DNA of 64,000 bases from Mya arenaria (lineage: Eukaryota > Mollusca > Bivalvia > Myida > Myidae): NCBI RefSeq assembly GCF_026914265.1, contig NC_069133.1, positions 43,734,417 to 43,798,416 on the forward strand, read 5' to 3'. The notes below the pieces were generated by a model. The model was not told where the DNA came from. It searched no databases and was given only the letters and a program-made list of their open reading frames with translations. Both the position numbers and the translations under genes were made by a program. This document shows positions 47,301 through 59,300 of this stretch, in pieces. Every line of letters begins with the position of its first letter. The first letter of the stretch is position 1.

Positions 47301-50300
47301 GGTTCAAATTTGGAAAACTAAATGAATTTCAAGTAGAAGCTGGTTAGTTACTCGTACTTTACTTTTTGAGACGGTTCAACTGAAACTTATCGAGTACCCT
47401 GCAACTTCTGTTTTAAATTTGCACTTTATGACAGAATCTGTTTAATAAATTATAAATCATGATGTCATAAAGCCTTCGAATGTGAACATTTTTTGTTTCA
47501 ATTCAGTTGTCTTTATTATGAACTTGTAAATGTGTTTATTGTCCTTTTACCATTTGTCAGATGTAAATTTGTATTTCAGATCGTAAAGACCGAGATCGAT
47601 CACGATCCAGAGACAGAGAAAGACATCGCAGTAAGTTCATACAAGAATCTTACCTGTACCGGCCAAATTCAAGGCTTTTCCTAAAAAAATATAGAGGCGT
47701 AACAAAATTTGGAAATGTGTTCAGAAGTTAGGTAGGGGGCTTTAGCGTAATTATTTACGTATAGAAACTATAAATGATAAAAAAAAATATATTCTGGTAC
47801 CATCTAAACCTATCTTTATGAGAATTGTAGATCTTTATCTAGTTTCATTTTCCTTAAATGTCGGCCTATCTCGTATACATGCGCTAAAGGGTTAAAACAT
47901 AAAATCGTACTGACAATTTTGACATTATTATAAATAATGTTGAGGGTCCTCAAGATAATTTTCACCAGTATAAGCATGTCTTAGGGATTTTTCTCTGCGA
48001 ATGCTATGTTAGTTGGATTATTATTAAATCTAACCAATACTCAAAGTTAAAAGTTGGATTTTTTTTATTGAATCTTGATAACTTGGCTTATTAAGGCAGA
48101 TGACAACTTGTGCTTAATCTTTGAGTGTTAATTTTAAAGCAAATAAATTCTGTCATTCAGGGCACAGAAGGAGTCGCTCACGTTCTCGGGATAGACGGAG
48201 ACGATCAAGGTCAAGGTCACGGGACAAGGAGAGGCGATACGACAAAGATGACAGGTTTGCGCAAAAACACAGTATTCTATTAAGAATGGCTTGAACAGAC
48301 AAAAAACAATTTTACAGATTTTTGCAGTCTTGGAAATAAATCAAAATTACACTTAAGAGTCCGAATTGGACAGTTTTATTGAAACACTGTAAGCATTATA
48401 TTCTTGCCAATGGTTGAAAGAAACACAAGCCTGCAAGCCCTGCACTGGTAAAATGCCTTTCGAGCTTGCTCAAATTCAAAATTTTATATAGCAGGGCTTG
48501 TTCAAAAATTTGATGCCAAGCCAAAGTATAAGAATTTGTTCAACCAAAAGTCTTATTTCGATGACTGTCTTGCTTAAATTAAACATTGAATATTGTTTAA
48601 CATGAATTTGCTTCAGGGATGTTATCATTTGATGACTCAAAGCATTTGCAGAAATACTAATTAATTAAATATTATTCTTTTTTTCAGGCGTGAACGTCGT
48701 GATGGAGGTCGTGATGGAGGTCGTGACAGGGGACGGGAAGATCGTAGTAGCTCTCAACACGGAAGTCGGGGTCATGGGGAGGAAAGTGAAGAAGATGAGA
48801 TAACCTTTCAGGCTGTTAACAAAAACGTCACTGGTAACACAATACTGAACTTATTGTTAATTTGCAGAACCACAACTGTTAATGCTCTTCAAAGATTCCC
48901 ACCCTTATTAGATTCAAAGTTCCTGCTCAGACCATTCAGATTTTGGTGTCTCCTGAACTTTTCAACCAATAAAAGGATTTTGAAAAAAAACTTGGCACAA
49001 ATGTTCACCACATTAATCCAATGTACCAGGTATTTTTTGCTCATGAACCTTTATAAATGATTTATGGTCAAGGTCACACATTGGAGTCAAAGGTCATATA
49101 GCTACATGTACTTGTCTATACCATAACTCTTCAACTGATTTTGAAATGATTCACTACAAAAAATAACCACAAAAAATAAACACAGTCACATACATATTAG
49201 CAATTGTTCACACTGAGGTCAAAAGGCTTGATCAATAACTCACTCTGTTGTTGTTTTTAAATAGTATGCCTTTGGTTTAACCTAACCTGAATGTGTTCTG
49301 TAATATATGTTTTTTATGGTGACAGAAGTTATTTTTTTTTAAACTTGTACGCAATGTTAGTGTATCCATGGAATGAAGTACATGTAGTTTGCTTACCTGA
49401 ATGGCTAGACAGAATATGAAGTTAGTTGCACAACTGAGAAGAATGATCTTATGTCTTATTCACACGCTATATGTAGATTATGACAAGCAGAACTTGGTCT
49501 TAAAGTAAATATGCCTCACGCTAAGAAATTGATGACATATTTTCTTGGTTCTGAAAATTGGTGTGTGGTGTGTTTATTTTTTATAAGGCCCTGGGTTATT
49601 TTCAGGTAATTTGCCATCTGTTTTAGTTAATGAAACACTTTTTCGATGTGATACCAAACACTGATGATTCAAAATTTATATTTTACATTTTATCTTTTTG
49701 TCTCTGTTTATGTATATCTGACTTGAGACTGTTCAAAAATATGGCCCAAGGGCATGCTATATTGATGGCACCATTTAAAAAAGCTGAACCTACATGTTTT
49801 GCTATTTCGGGGGTTTCATCTTTTAATTAACATATTTTAGTTTGCCACCTTTTCTTAAAACACCGGACTTAACAGCCAATTGAAATTGAGTAAGAAGTTG
49901 CAGAAAAACCCGAACCTACATGTCATTGTATATGACATTTTATATTGTTTTTGTATCTCCTGAAAAAGTACAAAAATGTAAGTTCGGCATTTGTAAATGG
50001 TGCCATCGATATGTCCCTACTCTGTTTATACATGTGTTCAAGAACCGTTTTCTCAATTTTACAGCTGAAGAACTAGAAGCTATGCCTGAAGATGAACAAG
50101 AACTTATGAAGGTCATGGGCTTCTCCGGCTTTGATTCCACAAAGGTGAGGAGAATGTGACTTTCTACTTCAACAAGATATTAAATTGACTTCAATAATTA
50201 CCTAATTTCTTTAACTAAAGAAAATGTTGAATGATAGAATCCGACTCCACATGCAATTGTTTGTTCAGGGTAAGACCTGCTTAGTAAATATCTGATTATA

Positions 50301-52147
50301 TCTCCATTGGTTTAACAGTTTTGAATATTTAGATCAAGGTTCCATCAATGTTGTCTGCTCCTCTCCAAGTTGATCATTTTTTCATCCAATCTTTATCATA
50401 CTTGGTAAACTATGTAAATGAGCATAGTATCTTTGAGATGTTGAACTTAAAACAATTCTCCAAATGCAAAAAAATATAAAAATGTGCACATAATATCTCC
50501 AAAATATATACGGTCTGTAATTGATGTCTGTGTACATGTTTCCTTTGATAGGTGTATATTGTGCATATTGCTCCACTTTGCAGCACTCTTGTTAACTGCT
50601 CTTAAACATTAAATCTGATTACGTTGGACCATTTTCTCGAAAATATTATGCATAACCAGTTTTTGTACCGTACCATGTTTCATATAGCCAAATTATTTCA
50701 CTTTAACTTATTTAACTAGAATATGGATCAATTATACAGTGGTCGAAATTAGCACAAGCCCGCAAGCCCTGCACTGGTAAAATGTCTTCCGGGCTTGCTC
50801 AAATTCTGAATTTTATATAGCAGGGCTTGTTCAAAAATATGATTCCATGCAATAGTATAAGAATTTGGGCTTGTTCATCCGAAAGTCTAATTTCAATGAC
50901 TGATTATACTATTAGCCATCCTACAATTACAATATACTCACTCTTTCAGGACAAGCAAGTGGTCGGGAATGAACATTACTGCGCTAATATCACAAGAAAA
51001 CGCAGATACAGGTAATAATAGATATGTAGTAACATTGTTTTTAATCCCCTGAAATTAGGGGCTTCATTTCAGCTCCATTCACAAGCCCAAAAGTATATAT
51101 ATTTTTAAAAAGTTGGACTTAAAAGATACAATCCTAATAAAATATTTTTAACTTGTTAACAACAACTACAAAATTTTATGTGTTTAAATGCAATCATAGG
51201 CTTAAAATGCTTAAAAATTCGGAGCTTGAATATTTGAACAACAGAAACCTGTCCCATACATGAAGCAGTGGCTTTGTTTAAAATGATATGGTACACATGT
51301 ATATTCAAAGTGTATTCACAATTCATGGAGACATGCCCTCATTCACAAAAAGGTTTAAAAATAACATACATGTATATATGCATATAAAACATGTGATGCA
51401 TCAGCTCAGATAGATCATTACCTCCATTCAGGGACTTTTAATTTGATTTAATTGACTCATAATTTAAAACAAATGTGGTTTTTGAAAATCCCTCAAGCAT
51501 ACTAACAGATTGTTCAAACTGTGTGAATGCACATACCGTATATTTTAAATAAATCTGTATATTTACATTGTTATCTGATTAATTTAAATGTTTACAATTT
51601 TTAGTTGTACCGTATCTTAGCTAAAACTAAGCAGAGAAATTTGTTTTCAGCATTTTAATTACTAGTATCTGGAATATTACATGTGTAATATTGCATATTA
51701 CATAATGTTTTCACCATTTGGTAAATGATTTCCCTTTTGTCCAATCAGAGTGCAGCTATACATAAATACCGGTACTGCAGCAGAAAAGTAAACATCAGTT
51801 TAATATTGTCTTGTGGTAAATGCAAAAGGAATGTCAGATTTTGTGCCTGCGCAATGTCAATGTTTTACATAAGTTGTCTATAAATGATTATAGTGTTTTT
51901 TTCAGCCCTCTTGGCCGGAAATTTGGCCCCATTCCTCTACTTAAAAAGTATATATTTTTCCCCTACCTAGATGAAAAAATTCCCTGTTTTTTTTGAAGGA
52001 GGAGCATTGACCTCTAAACATATAGCAAAAACAACATTTGACTATATTTTCTGAATGTGAAACCTGAACTAATAATTGTTTTCTTGTTTCAGACAATACA
52101 TGAACAGAAAAGGTGGATTCAACAGACCTCTGGACTTCATTGCCTAG
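44298..52147 (+). CDS. SNRNP27: U4/U6.U5 tri-snRNP 27 kDa protein, seven exons
   Basis: This is a component of the spliceosomal U4/U6.U5 tri-snRNP in the nucleus; in C. elegans its C-terminus influences 5' splice-site choice. Exons 44298-44331, 47580-47630, 48161-48254, 48688-48833, 50065-50144, 50950-51011 and 52093-52147 join in frame to 173 aa (human 155). The N-terminus is an RS domain (MPRSRSRSPKRDRKDRDRSR, then RDRRRRSRSRSRD). Next come a GGRDGGRDRG patch and an acidic EESEEDE linker. The family domain follows: EELEAMPEDEQELMKVMGFS, GFDSTK, then RKRRYRQYMNRKGGFNRPLD and FIA at the end. The Met of YMNRKGG (Met141 in human) is kept as Met159. All introns are GT-AG. Intron 1 contains a Mutator-like element. 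Confidence 0.95.
44499..46730 (-). mobile_element. Non-autonomous Mutator-like (MULE) element in SNRNP27 intron 1
   Basis: The ends are inverted arrays. On the left, AGACAAATCGGCCCCTTACC and then repeats of AAATCGGCCCC and GACGTTTCGGCCCC (44506-44632). On the right, the complements (GGGGCCGAAACGTCT, GGGGCCGATTTGTCT; 46583-46725). One open exon inside (46187-46079, minus) encodes MSDSDLCIVCDKVVRPLQQA then ITCNECDRWQHRVCDTG. It ends at a good donor (gtaagt). I recall this zinc-binding head from bivalve MULE/FLYWCH transposases. The remainder of a transposase is not visible, so the copy is internally deleted. Target duplications were not clear. Confidence 0.7.
46079..46187 (-). pseudogene. Zinc-finger first exon of a MULE-type transposase (remnant)
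   Basis: The 36-codon exon carries CxxC (CIVC), CNEC and WQHRVC spaced as in a treble-clef/PHD-like zinc module, with donor gtaagt at 46078-46077. An in-frame upstream ATG at 46247 adds a hydrophobic stretch, but the inner start fits the finger. The transposase core exons are missing from the element. Confidence 0.6.
47580..47630 (+). CDS. SNRNP27: SNRNP27 exon 2
   Basis: Acceptor gtatttcag, donor gtaagt. It encodes DRKDRDRSRSRDRERHR across the borders, part of the RS domain. Confidence 0.9.
48161..48254 (+). CDS. SNRNP27: SNRNP27 exon 3
   Basis: Acceptor gtcattcag, donor gtttgc. It encodes HRRSRSRSRDRRRRSRSRSR then DKERRYDKDDR, the main RS block. Confidence 0.92.
48402..48573 (+). mobile_element. 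160-bp MITE family, copy with 6-bp target duplication TCTTGC
   Basis: The element spans 48408-48567 (160 bp), starting CAATGGTTGAAAGAAACACA and ending TCTTATTTCGATGACTG. Perfect TCTTGC flanks it at 48402-48407 and 48568-48573. The interior reads CTGCAAGCCCTGCACTGGTA and TATATAGCAGGGCTTGTTCA, as in the other copies. It lies in SNRNP27 intron 3. Confidence 0.85.
48688..48833 (+). CDS. SNRNP27: SNRNP27 exon 4
   Basis: Acceptor ttttcag, donor gtaaca. It encodes RERRDGGRDGGRDRGREDRS, SSQHGSRGHGEESEEDEITF and QAVNKNVT. It has a 12-base in-frame repeat (CGTGATGGAGGT twice). This linker is longer than in vertebrates. Confidence 0.92.
50065..50144 (+). CDS. SNRNP27: SNRNP27 exon 5
   Basis: Acceptor ttttacag, donor gtgagg. 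It encodes EELEAMPEDEQELMKVMGFS then GFDSTK, matching human [20 protein letters not shown]..FDSTK. Confidence 0.95.
50731..50908 (+). mobile_element. 160-bp MITE family, copy with 6-bp target duplication ATTATA
   Basis: The element spans 50737-50902 (166 bp), starting CAGTGGTCGAAATTAGCACA and ending TCTAATTTCAATGACTG. Perfect ATTATA flanks it at 50731-50736 and 50903-50908. It shares CCCGCAAGCCCTGCACTGGT and ATATAGCAGGGCTTGTTCAA with 48408-48567. It lies in SNRNP27 intron 5. Confidence 0.88.
50950..51011 (+). CDS. SNRNP27: SNRNP27 exon 6
   Basis: Acceptor ctctttcag, donor gtaata. It encodes DKQVVGNEHYCANITRKRRY plus two bases of Arg. Confidence 0.95.
52093..52147 (+). CDS. SNRNP27: SNRNP27 exon 7 (terminal)
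   Basis: Acceptor tgtttcag. It encodes QYMNRKGGFNRPLDFIA and TAG, identical to the human C-terminus over that stretch. Confidence 0.97.
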
Positions 52148-55100
52148 CAGTTCCCAGTATTTTATCACGAGACAGAACGATTTAGGGACTAAAATCCCAA
52201 GATAGAGGAATATATGGCCAATATACAGACAGAGAATGATGGATTTCAAATTAGTGACATGTAGGAAGTTAAAAAAGTAAAGAGAGTAAAAGGAATGTGT
52301 ATTTCAACTTTGACAACGCTGTGAAAAAGCAATCACTCATTTCATTGTATATAGCATGGTTAAAATGTATGGTTATATAAAAAAATATAGAATCTTTCAC
52401 TTACTATTTAATACCAAAAATTATGAACTAAGTTTAGGAAAGGTTATAAATTGAGCCATCTGTGAAATTTATAATTTTTCCTCAGAGTTTCATGAAATGT
52501 TGTATTCAATTGCAATAAGTGTAAGACTCTTTCAACACATGACACATTATCATCGCCAAAATGAAGATTTTATTCACTATGCTGTAAAATGTTGGAAGCT
52601 AATTAAGTAGGGCAAAATCAAGTCAATGTAATGTTATTTGACACGAGTATAATAGAAAAAAATATGTAATGGTTTTAAAACACTTAAACCAAGGAACAAA
52701 TATAATATCATTATGTATTGAATGGAAAAATGACATCCTGTAAAGAATCATCATACAATTTTCGCGCACTGTACTCATTGTTTGTATATGAGAAAGAAAT
52801 ATCAAGATTTTGTTGTAGCCTTGGTATCATTGTTGTCGCACACACAAACTTAAACATTTGCTCTAACTTGATAACCATTAAACATATTGAAATGAAACTT
52901 GGTAAATTTGTTGCCAGGACACACATGTACAGCAAGGCCATAACTTCTGGCTTATGACATTGTTGAGTTATTCCCCTTTTGCGACTAAAGAATACAACAA
53001 GGCTTTGCGTTAGCTCGGTGGTGCTCTTGTTTCAAAATCATGACTTAACATTGTTGTAAATTCCTGTACCCATATTGTTTTGTGATTTTAATGTTTTATA
53101 TGAATAAATGTGTAGATAACTTGGGTTTTAGCTCGTCTGCTGTTTTATTAAGAAAAAAATTAGGTATTTCAAAGCCTCTGGGTCATAATCTTCATGGCTG
53201 TTGGCATTGTTCAAAGATTTCTTTTTCTCGTACATTTGCTTGAACTTGGTACACATATTTGCAAAAACAATAAATATATGTGTAAATTTCATTTTCTCAG
53301 TTTTCAATACCCGCTTGAAACTTGCTACAAAAATTTGCAATAACAATTTGTATACACAGTGAAGCCCTGTTGGCGGGAATTCCTAGGGACCTGCGTAAAT
53401 ACCTTGAGCCTTGAGAAATTCAAGCCAATCGGAAATGATTACCTTCAGTAGAATGAAATCGGTCCTTAACATCCTGTTCAAGCCAACGAGGAAATCCAGC
53501 CAAGTGAGTTCAAGCCAAAGGGGTTGGACTGTATGTGTTAATTCATTTTCTCATTTGTTCAATATTTGCTTGAAACTTGGTATACACATTTGCAATAACA
53601 ATACATATATACTAATGGCCAAAAATCTTGTCCCGTCTACAAAAGCTATAATATCTGTTTTGTTTTATATCGCACACTCATAAAGTTGGTATCGAAGAAA
53701 AGATGACATTAATCTGCATTCAATGAAAAAAGAATTTGGAATTTGAGCCAGTACTGCCGGTACAGTAATGTGTTGAAAATTGGCATTGAGGATTTGCAAG
53801 GCACAAATGAAACCCATACCGGACACAACTTTTGGCCATTAGTATATGTGTGGCAAGTCCCATCAGTCGTGCTAAAATATGTTATGCTCGTCTGGTTTTT
53901 GAAACTGATAAAAGTCAAGATATTGTGAAAGCTTTGGGTTTGGTGAAGCTGGCATGTCATTTGTGAATAGCAGAATTATTGAACAACTGCCAGACAGTTA
54001 TCAACATTTCTGAAAATTGTGCTCTAGGAGATGGAATAAGTTTAACTTTCTGGCGCATTGATTTTGCCAAAAATTAAGGTCCAGTTAACGGGCGGGTATT
54101 TTACAGAAAAGTTGTGGTGAATAAGAGCTTGAGGAACATGGTGCAAAATTTTGTTATTTAATATATACATTTTCTTTTTGCAAAACATCCGTGGATCCAG
54201 TTAACCTTTCACAGAACACATGCTGATGCTAAATATTCAATGTGAATTAGAATCAAAAAAAAATATGATTTGTGAAAAAATAAAGATTCAAGAAAAAATA
54301 CTTTAAGGAAATTCCTTTGTATATTTAAAAAATACATTGTTGTCAGTAATGTTAGAACAATGTTAAAAAGTGACTGTGAAGATTTCTTGGCCTGCTAGAT
54401 GGCTGCGTAAGCGACAAGTAGTATAATTATGAAAAGTTTGAAATTTCACATTCTGGGTACTACAGGTAGTTTCAGAAATACATAACTGTTATTTGTGAAC
54501 TCAGAGATTGGAACTGTGTGATTTTTATTGAGTAAAATTGAAATTAAAACAGATTTATTAAGACTTGGCATCCTCACCAGATGCATGAACATGTACGTGG
54601 CAGAAATGTCAAACCTGGATTAAGTGGCCACCTGTCTTAAGCAGCCACTTTGATCATTTCCCAAGGGTGGCCACTTAATACAGGATTGACTGTACTCTTT
54701 ATAAACACATTTCACCGGTTGTCCTCATTGCGCGGCAGTCAAGTCGACGGGGGGATGTAGCCATTCGCCGTCTTCGACATGCCAGAATTGTGGCAGGCAT
54801 CAACCACCATTCTTCGATGACTGGACTTCTTAGCAGTATAAACATTTTGTTTTAAATGTTCAGATTAATTCCATGTCAATAGTTACACGAAGTAACACAT
54901 GATTTTTATATTGAATACCATGGTGTAGTTTTCTAATTAATATCGTTTATTTTAAGTGACTAACTCATGTTTTGGCACATTTCTTCCAGTCATGAATCTG
55001 AAAACACTTATATTATCACTAATTTGCTCTTTGAAACTGAAATTGCAGCAAAAAATACACTTAATATATATATAAAAATCTAAATCTGGTATTAGTAGAG

Positions 55101-55359
55101 AAGCGAACAATATTTAAGCATATAAACATAATGTTGAAGGGTTCCAGCCGTCAGTATCATATTTTAAACAAACCTAATGATATGCCACACTTAAATTCCT
55201 CATACAAAAAGTGCATTTTACACAAACACAAGTCCCTTTAATTAATAGCCAACATTTTATAGTATAAGCCCATTTTTATATATGGCCAAAATGCCTGCAT
55301 GTTTATGTTGCAATAAAGACGGGCTACAAAAATCTAATCCCTGCACTAAACAGTTATCA
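52148..55359. other. SNRNP27 3' region and intergenic repeats
   Basis: No further gene is supported. AATAAA at 53103-53108 is a possible SNRNP27 poly(A) signal, though 52600-53150 looks like common bivalve interspersed repeat. At 53354-53535 imperfect inverted ends (CAGTGAAGCCC and GGGGTTGGACTG) suggest a Tigger-like MITE. A small inverted-repeat element lies at 54608-54697. On the minus strand ATTAAA at 55243-55238 is a likely poly(A) signal for the lectin/mucin gene. Confidence 0.45.
54608..54697. mobile_element. Short inverted-repeat element
   Basis: The left end TGTCAAACCTGGATTAAGTGGCCACC and the right end GGTGGCCACTTAATACAGGATTGAC are inverted repeats of about 26 bp around a 40-bp centre. 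The centre itself contains CTTAAGCAGCCAC, a further copy of the motif. I recall this CTTAAG/GGCCAC repeat as widespread in marine invertebrates. Confidence 0.6.
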
Positions 55360-56396
55360 CTACCTTGAGCCAGACCCATAATTTTCTGGGTCACATTTAT
55401 GTTTGATCGAAAAATATTTCCAGAAATTTGAAGCATCAGATAGGATAATCATTCCAAATATACCCGCCAAAAAAGCTATCCCGACGTAACCTATGGATTT
55501 TGACGTCGTTCTGTTATCGGGGGCACTTGTTTTACGACGTATAGTCGACGTCAGGTGCGTTTTGTCCACACGCAAACGTATGATAAGCTGTTCAACTTTT
55601 TCTTCCGTGGTTAGATTTTTCCATTCTGAAGAAACGTTTCCAACGAGATTTAAAATATCTGCACACTTGCATAAGCAGGTGCCTTGCGTCGTTGACGTTG
55701 TGGCAGAAATTATTGTAGTTTGAGCTGATGTATGTTGAGCAATTGTTGTAGTCTGGGCGGCTGTTATTGTCGTCGGGGCGGCGGAAGTCGAGGTCGGGGC
55801 GGCGGAAGTCGTCGTTGGGGCGGCGGTACTTGTCGTCGGTGCGGCAGTAGTTGTCGTCGGGGCGGCAGTAGTTGTTGGGGCGGCGGTAGTTGTCGTCGAG
55901 GCGGGGGTAGTAGTAGGGGCGGCGGTAGTTGTCGTCGGGGCGGCGGTAGTTGTTGGGGCGGCCGTAGTTGTCGGGGCGGCGGTAGTTGTCGTCGGGACGA
56001 CGGTAGTTGTTGGGGCGGCGATAGTTATTGGGGCGGCAGTAGTTGTCGTCGGGACGACGGTAGTTGTCAGGGCGGCGGTAGTTGTCGTCGGGGCGGCGGT
56101 AGTTGTCGGGGCGGCAGTAGTTGTTGTCGGGGCGGAAGTCGTTGTCGCGGCGGCGTTTGTCGTGGTCGTTGTGGCGGTAGTCGTCGTAGGGTCGGCGGTA
56201 CTTGTCGTCGTCGTCGGTGCGGCGGTAGTTGTCGTCGGGGCAGCAGTAGTTGTCGGTGCGGCGGTAGTTGATGTAGTGGTGGACGGGACCGGCTCTTCAG
56301 TTGTCGTCTGAAGCTCGTACGTGGAACACACCTGTGTTGGAATTGCTGTGCCACTTACACCCGCAACTGTGCCCGGATCAGACGATACTACTGCAC
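55360..56396 (-). CDS. Lectin/mucin gene last exon: mucin stalk, C-terminal module, membrane span
   Basis: Acceptor ttgttcgcag (minus) ends at 56397. Phase 1 joins Ser from the previous exon. After SAVVSSDPGTVAGVSG comes a stalk of about 180 residues of APTTTTAAPTTT-type repeats, heavily O-glycosylated by expectation. The module GTCLCKCADILNLVG..., EEKVEQLIIRLRVDK and RRKTSAPDNRTTSKSIGYVG then leads into the membrane span. NVS, NLT and NRT sequons are present. The GC-rich repeat contrasts with the AT-rich surroundings. Confidence 0.85.
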
Positions 56397-59300
56397 CTGC
56401 GAACAAAATGTCCATTGTGTCAATGTACGAGACATGTTATAGTATTTATTTTTAAATATGTAAGATGTTATCGAGGATAATCGTTTCAGTGTAAGATCGA
56501 AATATATTTCACCGAGTAAACACCAAAAGCAATAGTTAACGAGTGGGGTAGCCACAAATTAAATATTTATTTTTTTGTGTTCACGAGGTAAAACATTTTG
56601 CGATATTACATTAAAACAAACATTTTTTTCTTCTTACTTTATGCCTAAAAGTACTGCCTTTAATGACATTTAATTGTAGGTTTTCAGAAAAGTGCACCAA
56701 ATTGTATGCGAACGTAACGTCAATTCGGAAATGACGTCAATGAAAATTTGTCCAAGCCCTGTGCGCGCCTACGTTTGATTTTGATGTGAGAACGGGTTAA
56801 AATTTCAAATCAGTACAAAATATCAAAATGATATTTTCACTGTCAAAAACAATGAATTATCAGTATTATTTCATCGATAAATCTCTATAAACCATCGGAA
56901 AGCATATGATAAAAAGGGGTGTTCTCTATATGAATTAGTATAACCTAAACGAAATAAAAACCATAAAGGGGGAATGGAATGCGCAGGGTAACACACATGT
57001 GAATGTTGGTGCATTTTGTATATCCTATATATGTATATATAGTTATGATGATTCGTTTACAATGTGTTAAAGGGACTCGCTCATGTTTTCGTAAAATGTT
57101 CTTTTTTGAAAGCCGAAATGAAGTGTGGCAAATCCAAAACGTTAAAACTAAGTTCCCAAAAGCTGGAACCCTTCGACAATTGTTGATATTTGCACAAATA
57201 TCGTCTTTCAATACCAAAATTTTCATTGGCATCAATAGTTAAAACGTCAAACTATCCAACACTTTTGTATGAGTCGTCAAAACATCTTACAATTTTGTAT
57301 AAGTCCTGGTGGTCTACGGCGTCTGTTTTCTATTTGTTTCTTGAATTTACCGGTGTATGTTCGCACCCCACTAAAACCACAATACTTTTTTCATTCTATA
57401 ATTGTACTTTTCTGTAGTATATCATAGAGTAAAATAGTGATAAGATAAAAACTTAAGCGAGTCACCTTAAATTTATAAATAATATGTAACATACTTTGGT
57501 AACAATCCTTGATCTCAAAGATGGCATTTGGAGAACTTGTGACGGACGTCCCCACAAATTGGAACGGATCATCCATAAAATATAAAACGCAGTTGTCTAC
57601 GTGATAATCAGTGTTAAACAAAAGAGCCCAGCAGTTCATGGTGTTGTCAAATATCCGGGAAAGACATTTTTCCTCGCAGGATGTGACGTCAGTTGATGAC
57701 ATGACTAATTGGTTTACCCCAGACGTCGAGGTGGGTGAAACGCCATTTTGCGTGACAAACGGACAGTTTTCTGAAGAAAAGAAAAAACATCAGCTTGTGT
57801 TATTGTAAAAGGATAAACATGCTCCAAAACTTTAAGGATACAGTAGACACAGATGAAATCGTTTGCAATAACGGACAATTAAATATTCTGTTTACTACTT
57901 AAAACACGATTTGTTTTGTGAAATTGAGATTTACATGGAATGATTATGTACCAGTCAATTGTAACCACGGCCCCCTCAGGTCCGGGGAATAGCGGGGACT
58001 TTGACTTTCGGTCCAGTCAACCCCCGGTAAAATCCCCGCCCTGCGGAGAGAAACTGCTGGTAAAATCCCTGCCAAAAGCCCCCGCACCCCGTGGACATCC
58101 TATGGTAGGCTCATCCCCCGCTATTTTCGGCGCGAAAACAAAACCACCGCAGTCACTTGGCACTGCGGGGCCACATGGAAGGTAGAAACACGGCCAATTT
58201 ACCCCACTATAACCGGTATACCACCGGACCTGGGGGAGTTATGGTAACAATTGACTGGTGCATAACAATGTCAATAGCAGTATACTTTTACCGATGTAGT
58301 TTTGTAAATTTTGATTTATTACGTCCAAGGTATCAATTTTGGAGATTTTAACCCTTTTTAGGGAGTAATATACATGTACTTCAAAATGTCCTTCACAGGA
58401 AGCCTTGTGCGTTCTATAAAATTAATTGCGTACCTTTTGACAAAAATATAAACAAAATGTTGCTACTAACCTGCAAGGTTCTCGCAGACAAAGCTGTTAT
58501 CATCGTCGCAGGCGGCGGTTATCCAGTCTCCGCCGGTCTTGTCCGAGAGAACGCAGCGTTGGGCTGTCGGTTTCTTCGGTTCGGACGGCTTGTAGTTGTT
58601 GTAAAAGGCCGTATTTTGCCACCGACAGTCGGTCCAGCCGTAGATTGCGTCCACGCCGATCGTTGGGTAGTGAAGTCCAACCCACACGTGGTAATTGCTG
58701 GAAATAAACGGCAAAATGTCAATTCTATAAATCATATGTATATGTTTAAATGTTTATTTGTTATAAAAATAAATACTGTTTAAACCAAACCGCGTGTGAA
58801 TTCTTTGTCAGAAATATCATTAAGCGCATCATTGGTTCCAAAATAACTCGCATCACATGTAGAAGTTATAAAACCTCTCTGTAATCGTATATAGAGCTTT
58901 TGAAACTTTTGAAACAATAAAATAATACCCCTGAAGAACAAAAATTGTGTGTGTATTGTAATATGCAAGTTATAGAATCAGAGTATCATTTTTTATTAGT
59001 ATGTCCAGCATATAGAGATTTACGTTTGAAATATTTTAAGTCTTATTATTGTAGATGGCCTTCTTTATACAAAATTGAAAAATTAATGTCTTTAATATCA
59101 AGACCGGCCGGCATTAATCGGTATTTCGAAATATATATGTATTGCAATGAAAAGAAGAACTTGACTTGGTTTTTTTGTACAAAACCTATTTTACTTTCTA
59201 AAATGCATTGTATCTTACACATGCTAAATGTTAATACCACACTTCGTTCTCCCCTGAAAATGTTATACTTTTACTACCATCCTGTTTGTTAAATCGCTAT

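Noticed and set aside
53411-53960. Several overlapping frames of 60-90 codons on both strands
   Set aside because: None has a known motif or splice pattern. The region looks like interspersed repeat and MITE sequence.
55732-56271. 179-codon plus-strand frame rich in Cys, Arg and Gly
   Set aside because: It is the complement of the Thr/Pro/Ala mucin repeat on the minus strand. That strand has a long frame, splice sites and a membrane segment.
57940-58185. 81-codon plus-strand frame
   Set aside because: It lies wholly in a MITE (family C), and the same frame appears in the other MITE copy after CK1 alpha exon 5.
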